A stretch of 34,559 nucleotides of DNA from the NCBI RefSeq assembly GCF_019024325.1, contig NZ_JAFNJS010000017.1:1-34559 (forward strand). The letters run 5' to 3'. Source of the DNA: Falsiroseomonas tokyonensis. GTDB lineage: Bacteria > Pseudomonadota > Alphaproteobacteria > Acetobacterales > Acetobacteraceae. This document shows, one piece after another, positions 29,204-34,559 of this stretch (position 1 is the first letter of the stretch; every line of letters starts with the position of its first letter). Under the pieces are notes generated by a model. That model saw nothing but the letters and a program-made list of their open reading frames with translations, was not told where the DNA came from and did no database searches. The position numbers and the translations under genes are program-made.

Positions 29204-29940
29204 CCCCGACCCCGAGCCTCCTCAAGGATCTCGTCGATGCTCTGCTGGAGCCGCTCCTCGCGCTGCTGCTCGCGCACCTGCGTCTGCGCAATGAGGTAGG
29301 TCTGGATGTTCTGCGCCTGCACCTGCTGGTTCTGGATGTAGGCCTGCTCGACGCCAAGGCGGGCAATCAGCGCCTCGCGCTCCGAGGGATCGGGCGCGCC
29401 ATTGATGCGGGCCTGGAGTTCGGCGAGGCCGGTCACTCGCTCTCCTGCCGACTGGTAAAGCTGAAGCGCAAGCGCCTGCGCGCCTGCGAGGCCGCCGCCG
29501 TTGGCGACGATCTGGCGCGTGGTCCAGGTGTCGTCGCGCGGCGCGTAGACAGTGTTGCCGGTCAAGGTGCCGTTGTAGAGGCCGGAGAGCGAGTTCAGCA
29601 TGCCGCCCGCGCCGCCGGTCCCGTTCAGCAGACTCTGGGCGGCGTAGGGATTGATCGGCAGCGGGTTCCGGATACCCATCATGTGCAGCGCGGAGACGGC
29701 GCTGCCGAGGTCGGTGACGCGCGTGAGAGCCTGGTAGGTCATCACGAGCTGGTCGTACTGCTGCTTCATCTGCTGTAGCTGGCGGACCATGTCGCCCGCC
29801 TGCTGGGCCCAGGCGAGATTATCCGTCAGCTCCTGCCGGCAGGTCGGGCAAATGACGGTCCACTGCGCGCTGGCCGGCGACGGCACGGCGGCAAGGATGG
29901 CAAGCGCGGCGGCTGCCGCCAGGGTGGGGACGCGCGTCAT
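29191..29940 (-). CDS. virB5: VirB5/TrbJ-type minor pilus protein
   Basis: A 249-residue secreted protein with a clear signal peptide (MTRVPTLAAAAALAILAAVP, cut after ASA at about 25). The mature protein is helical: QWTVICPTCRQELTDNLAWA, QQMKQQYDQLVMTYQALTRV, and a long C-terminal coiled region rich in Gln (EQAYIQNQQVQAQNIQTYLI, REQQREERLQQSIDEILEEA). This matches VirB5/TrbJ, which caps the pilus tip. Two cysteines early in the mature part (CPTC) could form a disulfide. It overlaps virB4 by 4 bases. Confidence 0.9.
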   Translation of the reverse strand: MTRVPTLAAAAALAILAAVPSPASAQWTVICPTCRQELTDNLAWAQQAGDMVRQLQQMKQQYDQLVMTYQALTRVTDLGSAVSALHMMGIRNPLPINPYAAQSLLNGTGGAGGMLNSLSGLYNGTLTGNTVYAPRDDTWTTRQIVANGGGLAGAQALALQLYQSAGERVTGLAELQARINGAPDPSEREALIARLGVEQAYIQNQQVQAQNIQTYLIAQTQVREQQREERLQQSIDEILEEARGRGWWR

Positions 29941-32456
29941 GCCGGTACCTCCTTCTCCGCGGCGGCGCGGCGCCGCCGGAACTCGTACTCAAGGCTGCGG
30001 GGGTCGGCCCGCACCTCCTCGGGGAGCGCCTCGTAAGCGCGCAGCGCCGCCTCACTGGCCGAGAGCGCAGCGAGCTGCGGCAGGCCGCGCAGTCGCAGCT
30101 CGGCGATCAAGCTCTCGCGCCCCTTGCAAACCAGGAACTGGCCGGAGCCCTTCGCAAGCGCCCGCAGCGCGGCGAACTCGCCTTGCGTCCGCTTCAGGCG
30201 GCCGACGTAATCCTCCTCGGAGGCGCGTGGATTCGGCAGGTGGATCTGGTTCGGGCACTGCTCCAGCAGCTCGGCCGCAATCGGGCTGTTCGCGGCGTCC
30301 GAGGGCGACTGCGTGATGAACACGACGACGCCGTTCTTCGAGCGGATGGTGCGCAGCTGCGCCGCGATCGGCCGGTAAAAGGCCGGGTCCTCCAACACCC
30401 GCCAGCCCTCGTCCACGGGCAGCAGCAGGCGGCGTTGACCGTCGAGGTGCAGGCCGATGCGGTGGAAGAGGTAAAGTAGCGTCGGTGCCGCCGCGCGGCC
30501 GTTCTTCAGAATATCGGTGGCGTCGAGGCCAACCGTGCCGCCCGAAAGGTCGAGCGCGTCGCGTGGCGCATCGAGGACCCAGCCGAGCTCGTTCCCCCAG
30601 CACCACTTGAGGAGCCGTGCCCCGGCGCCGTCCACGTCCACGTCAGGCGCCAGGAAGGCCGCCACCTCGGCGAGCTGGCGATGCTCCGGCGGGTTCTCCA
30701 TGACAGTGCGGATGCCGAGGGCGAGGAGACGCTCCTCCTCTGGCGCCAGGTCGCGCCAGCCGCCCTGGACGATGCAGCCGCGCAGCAGGTCGAGCAGGAA
30801 GTCGAGGTTCGCCGGGGTGGGCTCCAGCCCTTTGAGCGGCGCGAACATCGGGTTGCCGCCGCCCATCACGGCATAGGGCGCGCCGAGGTGTCCGAACAGC
30901 ACGCGCCAGCCCTGCTTGTGGTCGAGGCCGACGACGTCGGCCCGCCCCGCCGTGCATGCGATCAGCGCACCGACAAGTGTTGTCTTGCCCGAGCCCGTCT
31001 CGCCGGTGATGAGCGTATTGCCGACGGCATCGTCGCCTTCCCCGTCGTGCCAGTGGAAGGGGTAGGCCGTGCCGGCCGTCGTGCGCAGTGTGATAATCGC
31101 CGGTCCCCAGCGCGAGACTGGCACGCCGCGCGCCGGTCCGTGCAGGGGCGCCATTGCGGCAAGGTTGCGGGTGGAGAGGGCGCCGGGACGCGCTCGAAGC
31201 CGATGGTTGCCCGCGAGCTGCGACAGCCAAGCCGCCATCAGCGCCTTGTTCTCGCGTGCGACGGCCGCACCGCAATTGGCGAGCGTCTTCCAGGCGGCGT
31301 TTACCACGTCGTCGAGGGGATTTCGGCCGGGGCCGCCGGTCGCTTCGTCGAGTGCCGCCTCAACCCGGGCCGCAGCCACCGATCCCAGCCCGGCGCCTTT
31401 CAGCGCCGCGGCGAAGCGCCGGTACCAGGGCAGCGCGCCGCCGGCGCGGTCGGAGAAGACGGCGAGCGAGACGCTGTGCGTTCCCATCGCCATTCTGCCG
31501 GAGGCGACGTGGTCGGCGGCCTCGTCGAGCTCGGCAATCTGGCTACGCGCTTTGTCGCCGGCCCAGACCATCTTGTTCTGCTGGCGCGTCAGCAGCCCGA
31601 TGCCGCCAGAGGTCGCGTGACGCTCGAAATGGTGGAGGAGGGTTCCGCAGAACGGCGCGCGCTCAACCGCAGCGAGCATCCCCGGATAGGTGGAGGAGGG
31701 ATAGCCCTTGAAGGTGAGGACGGCGACAAATCGGGTGTAGCCCGGGCCGCGCAGTTCCACGGATTCGTAGTGGAACGCCACCTCCTCGGCGAACATCGCC
31801 TCGGCAAGCCGGCCCGTGGTGAGCGGGACGGGGCGCCACACGCCCGTGGCGGCAAAAGCGAGCGCCTCGCCGATCTCGCTAAAGATCCCCTTGCCACGCT
31901 CCGCCAGGCCGAGTTGGCGTGGGCCGTAGTCGGCTAATTCCGACGCTAGCCAGTCGCAGATCCGCTCGAGCTGGCGGGCGCGGTCGATGGCGCGTTCACC
32001 GCCGGCGTCGACACCGCGCTTGCGAGCCTTGCGTCGCGCCCACCACTCGGCGCTGCCACCGGCCGCGGGGCGCAGGTGCAGGCCGATGAAGAGCCTGTTC
32101 TCGTAGAGCAGGCCGTCCAACAGCCTCTCGCAGTAACCGGACTGGAAGGCGCGCGCGAAGGGAGTGAGGCGTGGGTCCGGCTCCGGCACGTCCGCCGGGT
32201 CCGCGAGGCTCCGGCAAAGATAGATCGACATCACCAACCGGTCGCCAGCAGGGATGCCTATGTGAGTGCCGTTGAGGCGATCCAACCGCTCCAGAAGATC
32301 AGGATCGCCTCCCGTGTCAGCCAGGGGCAGGCCGTCGAGCGCCTGCATGGCGTAGACGCCGTCATCGGCGAGGCGCAGCACGCGGTTGGTGAGGTGCCCC
32401 TCGATTGGGACGTGCTCGCCGAGCGTCGGCGCGCGGGGCGCGAAGCGGCTAAACAC
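29937..32456 (-). CDS. virB4: VirB4-type secretion ATPase
   Basis: An 839-residue ATPase. The N-terminal half (VPIEGHLTNRVLRLADDGVY, MVWAGDKARSQIAELDEAAD) is the CagE/TrbE/VirB domain. The C-terminal half holds Walker A GETGSGKTTL with Lys491, Walker B RLLLPVDEGWRVLEDPAFYR, and GVVVFITQSPSDA. It assembles the pilus and dislocates pilin. The GTG 32456 was chosen since it overlaps the virB3 stop by 8 bases and has AAGGA ahead. The open frame upstream runs through virB3. Confidence 0.94.
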   Translation of the reverse strand: MFSRFAPRAPTLGEHVPIEGHLTNRVLRLADDGVYAMQALDGLPLADTGGDPDLLERLDRLNGTHIGIPAGDRLVMSIYLCRSLADPADVPEPDPRLTPFARAFQSGYCERLLDGLLYENRLFIGLHLRPAAGGSAEWWARRKARKRGVDAGGERAIDRARQLERICDWLASELADYGPRQLGLAERGKGIFSEIGEALAFAATGVWRPVPLTTGRLAEAMFAEEVAFHYESVELRGPGYTRFVAVLTFKGYPSSTYPGMLAAVERAPFCGTLLHHFERHATSGGIGLLTRQQNKMVWAGDKARSQIAELDEAADHVASGRMAMGTHSVSLAVFSDRAGGALPWYRRFAAALKGAGLGSVAAARVEAALDEATGGPGRNPLDDVVNAAWKTLANCGAAVARENKALMAAWLSQLAGNHRLRARPGALSTRNLAAMAPLHGPARGVPVSRWGPAIITLRTTAGTAYPFHWHDGEGDDAVGNTLITGETGSGKTTLVGALIACTAGRADVVGLDHKQGWRVLFGHLGAPYAVMGGGNPMFAPLKGLEPTPANLDFLLDLLRGCIVQGGWRDLAPEEERLLALGIRTVMENPPEHRQLAEVAAFLAPDVDVDGAGARLLKWCWGNELGWVLDAPRDALDLSGGTVGLDATDILKNGRAAAPTLLYLFHRIGLHLDGQRRLLLPVDEGWRVLEDPAFYRPIAAQLRTIRSKNGVVVFITQSPSDAANSPIAAELLEQCPNQIHLPNPRASEEDYVGRLKRTQGEFAALRALAKGSGQFLVCKGRESLIAELRLRGLPQLAALSASEAALRAYEALPEEVRADPRSLEYEFRRRRAAAEKEVPA

Positions 32457-32766
32457 TGGATACCAGGTCCTTCGCGCGCCGCGGCGTGCGGTCCGGCAGC
32501 GCGCGTAGCACGCCACCTATCGTCTGGCCGCGCGTGACGTACCACATGCGCAGCTCGTGGAAGAAGTGCGGGTTGCGGTTCGTCAACGCGACCATGGGCA
32601 GGTGCCAGACGAGGAAGGTGGCCCACCAGAGCGGGCTGCCTAGCAGCATGCCGAGCAGCCAAGTGCCGAAGAGATTGAGGTAGTAGCCCTCCATCGGCAC
32701 GCCCCACCGCATCGCCGGGCGCGTGGCGGCGAGGAACAGCGTGTCACGTCCGGCGGCGGGGGACAT
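32449..32766 (-). CDS. virB3: VirB3-type membrane protein
   Basis: A 105-residue protein with the VirB3 layout: a short N-terminus (RDTLFLAATRPAMRWGVPME), two close hydrophobic segments (YYLNLFGTWLLGMLLGSP and LWWATFLVWHLPMVALTN) and the typical ending RNPHFFHELRMWYVTRGQT. The xLTRPA/xATRPA motif near the start is conserved in the family. It assists VirB4 in the inner membrane. It lies two bases after virB2 and overlaps virB4. Confidence 0.92.
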   Translation of the reverse strand: MSPAAGRDTLFLAATRPAMRWGVPMEGYYLNLFGTWLLGMLLGSPLWWATFLVWHLPMVALTNRNPHFFHELRMWYVTRGQTIGGVLRALPDRTPRRAKDLVSSV

Positions 32767-32768
32767 GC

Positions 32769-32984
32769 TCAGCTGCCGATGAAGGTGTTGACGAAGTAGG
32801 CGCCGGTGAAGGCGGCGGCGCCGAAGAACATCGCCACGAAGCCGGCCGAGGGCGGCGCCATGCGCGCGGCCGCGGCGAGGAAGGCAATGACGACGCAGGC
32901 AATGATGAAGGCGATCCCGAAGGGACCGACGAGGAATGTCGCGAGCGAAGTCAGTGCGCGCGTCAGGACGTCTCCGCCACCCAT
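32769..32984 (-). CDS. virB2: VirB2/TrbC-type pilin
   Basis: A 71-residue protein made of two hydrophobic helices (TFLVGPFGIAFIIACVVIAF and AGFVAMFFGAAAFTGAYFVN) with a small polar N-terminus, as in TrbC/VirB2 pilins. The signal part is unusually short (about 13 residues before the first helix), so a downstream start is not possible and a longer one is not visible. GGAG lies ahead of the ATG, 10 bases after the virB1 stop. Confidence 0.88.
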   Translation of the reverse strand: MGGGDVLTRALTSLATFLVGPFGIAFIIACVVIAFLAAAARMAPPSAGFVAMFFGAAAFTGAYFVNTFIGS

Positions 32985-32994
32985 GGGCGATCTC

Positions 32995-33573
32995 CTACCG
33001 GCCGGTCACGAGGTCCCGCCCCGGGCGGCCGCGACCCAGGTCGGGAAGGAGCGAAAGAAAGGGCGACGCCGGCGCGGCGCCGGGGGCCCGGTCACCATGA
33101 CCGGTGGCAAGCGCTGCGGCGTGCTGGCCCACGCGGCGGGCGACTGCGGCCGCATAACCCTGAGCGCCGTCAAGGCGGCCGCTGTTGTAGAGCCGGAAGG
33201 CCGCGTCCCGGAGGTTCCCAGCCAAATGTGCGGCGCCTGCGCGCATGTTCTTGCAGGGATCGAGTGCGGTCTCGACGGTGAGGCCGTGGCGGCGCCAGTT
33301 GGCCCGGTGCGTGATCTGGAACCAGCCAAGCCCGAGCGTGTGCCCGGCGGCGTCGCGCGCGGCGGCGACTGCAACGGCTTCCGGGCGGGTTGCTGGGAAG
33401 AGGCTCTCCCCCGTCGCCTCATCACGAATGGCGAAGGGCTGGAAGGCGGACTCCCGTTCCGCAACTGCGGCAAGCTCGGGGAGCAGTCGCCGGTGTTCGT
33501 CGGCCAGGCAACTCGGGTCGCGCGCGATGCAAGCGAACAGTGCCAGACCGACAAGTGCCTCGCAGCCGGTCAT
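32995..33573 (-). CDS. virB1: VirB1-type lytic transglycosylase
   Basis: A 192-residue muramidase-like protein. The catalytic Glu lies in LAAVAERESAFQPFAIRDEA, followed by HTLGLGWFQITHRANWRRHG, the G(L/V)xQI motif of SLT domains, and NMRAGAAHLAGNLRDAAFRL with YNSG. A hydrophobic N-terminus (CEALVGLALFACIARDPSCL) may be a signal peptide. It opens the cell wall for channel assembly. It is second in the operon, 27 bases after the 128-residue gene. Confidence 0.92.
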   Translation of the reverse strand: MTGCEALVGLALFACIARDPSCLADEHRRLLPELAAVAERESAFQPFAIRDEATGESLFPATRPEAVAVAAARDAAGHTLGLGWFQITHRANWRRHGLTVETALDPCKNMRAGAAHLAGNLRDAAFRLYNSGRLDGAQGYAAAVARRVGQHAAALATGHGDRAPGAAPASPFLSLLPDLGRGRPGRDLVTGR

Positions 33574-33600
33574 CGCGCACCGCCAGTCCGGTGCCGATCA

Positions 33601-33987
33601 CTACCCGAGCGGCGGCTCCGGGACGTCCATGCCGGGCGGCAGTGGATCCTCATGCGCCTTGACGTGCTTGGTGATGGCGCTGCGCGGAAGGACCGAGCGT
33701 AGCCGCGCGAGGCGCGGGCAATCCTCTTCGTAGAGGGAGACAGGGAGGGCGTAGGCCATGTCGTTGCGCAGGAAGCGCAGCAGGCGGTCGAGGTCGCGCC
33801 AGCCGCGCACGCCAGGTCCGCGGAAGAGTTCCATGGCGATGTAGCCGCGGCGCCAGGAGGGCAGCAGGTAGGGCACGTGGTCGACGCCACCATTCTGGTC
33901 GCGCCGTGCAACGACGAGCACGGCCTCGATGCGGCCGCCGCGCGCGAGACCCTCGCGCAAATCCGATTCGCCGAGTGTGTCGCCCAC
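33601..33987 (-). CDS. First gene of the transfer operon, unknown (128 aa)
   Basis: A 128-residue soluble protein with natural composition: GRIEAVLVVARRDQNGGVDH, VPYLLPSWRRGYIAMELFRG, GWRDLDRLLRFLRNDMAYAL, and PVSLYEEDCPRLARLRSVLP. I do not recognise a domain. It is not a signal-peptide protein. The position just ahead of virB1 suggests a regulator or an operon-specific accessory gene. It starts with GTG 33987, with GAGGCGGA upstream. A second long frame (from 34115) overlaps it in another phase and looks like a shadow. Confidence 0.68.
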   Translation of the reverse strand: MGDTLGESDLREGLARGGRIEAVLVVARRDQNGGVDHVPYLLPSWRRGYIAMELFRGPGVRGWRDLDRLLRFLRNDMAYALPVSLYEEDCPRLARLRSVLPRSAITKHVKAHEDPLPPGMDVPEPPLG

Positions 33988-34482
33988 GCCGAATCCGCCT
34001 CGCCTTTGCCTGACGCAGACAGGCTAATGGCTTTGGCGAATTGAGGGAGGGTAAGCCTGCTGCCGATGCCGGATGTGGCAGAGGTGTGTACTGCTGGAAG
34101 TTGCACTTCAGTCACGCTCCAAATGCACGAAGCGTCGCAATGCTAGCGAAGGCAGAGGATCGTATTCAAGTTGGAGAACAGGGATTCTGCTGAGCAGATC
34201 CGCAATAAACCGGTCACTCCGACGTGAAGAACGAAACCGGAATAGTAAGAACGGTTCAAAAGCCGGGACGCGAGTCACAGCGCGCGCCATTCGCCTAGAT
34301 CGTCAGAGTGCTGGCAGTTTGAGCCGGGAGTGCCTCGTCGTCGGCGACGACAAGTCCACGTGACTGCAAGGCTCACCTTGCTCACTCGATGCGGCAGGCC
34401 GTCTCCTTTGGAAGGCTGGGGCCGGCGCCACCTCGGGGAGTCGGCGTAGGAGCGACTGGCGCAGGACGCTGGCCGCAGACGC
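33988..34482. other. Gene-free stretch upstream of the transfer operon
   Basis: I see no gene that I can support. The promoter of the leftward transfer operon should lie near 33990-34080, but no convincing -35/-10 pair stands out. The part at 34080-34300 is lower in G+C than the rest of the plasmid and has short open frames on both strands without recognisable similarity. It joins bases 1-253 on the circle. Confidence 0.45.
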
Positions 34483-34559
34483 GGCCCACCGCGGAGAACC
34501 ATGGGGCGCCGCCCCAAGGTTCCCCTCGGCATGCGGCCTACAGCGCGGCAGGGCCGCTC
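34483..34559. repeat. Terminal direct repeat, copy 2 (circular contig overlap)
   Basis: This is the second copy of the first 77 bases of the window. Features near both ends should be read as continuous: the gene-free stretch left of 33987 continues into bases 1-253. Confidence 0.93.

Noticed and set aside
28641-29366. Extension of the VirB6 frame upstream of 28640
   Set aside because: It overlaps the EexN-like gene and virB5 in another phase, with Arg/Ser-rich shadow composition.
33570-34115. 181-codon minus-strand frame overlapping the first transfer-operon gene
   Set aside because: It is in a different phase from the 128-residue frame. Its central part is Ala/Ser/Arg-rich without structure, and it would overlap virB1.
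1-34559. tRNA, rRNA and riboswitch genes
   Set aside because: None was seen on either strand by eye. A dedicated scan (tRNAscan, Rfam) was not possible, so small structured RNAs cannot be excluded.

Overview
The two ends of the window are identical: bases 1-77 recur exactly at 34483-34559. The contig therefore closes into a circle of 34,482 bp, and I read it as one complete conjugative plasmid. Base composition is about two-thirds G+C by eye. The gene families point to an Alphaproteobacterium: a RepA of the replication initiator A family, a MobF relaxase with an alphaproteobacterial N-terminus, an H-NS/HvrA-type protein and a VirB/VirD4 secretion system. A rhodospirillalean or acetobacteraceous host is my best guess, without proof.

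Layout. (1) 254-1551: a MerR-type regulator and a divergent glutaredoxin-MauE fusion share a mer-type operator/promoter. (2) 1832-3639: a small serine recombinase with a nested inverted repeat upstream, an H-NS-like protein, an antitoxin remnant and a small unknown gene. (3) 3713-7836: a tightly packed five-gene defence operon made of a HigA-like HTH protein, an XhoI/PaeR7I-type methyltransferase and endonuclease, a SLATT two-TM effector and a CD-NTase (a minimal CBASS). (4) 7915-10671: an XRE-ImmA repressor/protease pair divergent from a run of small genes (HTH, DUF2188, DUF3892, an unknown, a BrnA-like antitoxin). (5) 10750-12780: a graveyard of remnants, comprising a resolvase tail with an amber codon, a frameshifted DUF1883 gene, and a DUF2188 tail cut off by an ISL3-family transposase fragment. 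(6) 13184-15540: parA, a ribbon-helix-helix partner, repA and an iteron origin with AT-rich segment and DnaA box. (7) 15601-21128: a leftward set resembling IncP TraK-TraL-TraM in order, size and features, a likely oriT, and a rightward MobF relaxase-helicase. (8) 21360-21845: a GNAT acetyltransferase. (9) 33987 down to 21986: a complete leftward VirB1-B11/VirD4 operon including an EexN-like protein and a short VirB7 lipoprotein.

How it works together. The plasmid replicates and partitions from segment 6, transfers itself with segments 7 and 9, excludes similar plasmids perhaps through the EexN-like protein, and carries cargo in segments 1-4. The defence operon joins a DNA-cutting system and a nucleotide-signalling abortive system in one transcription unit behind one HTH gene. 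A CTCGAG target site lies at its predicted transcription start, which suggests expression could sense methylation. All functional statements are inferred from sequence patterns recognised by eye. No database search was run.
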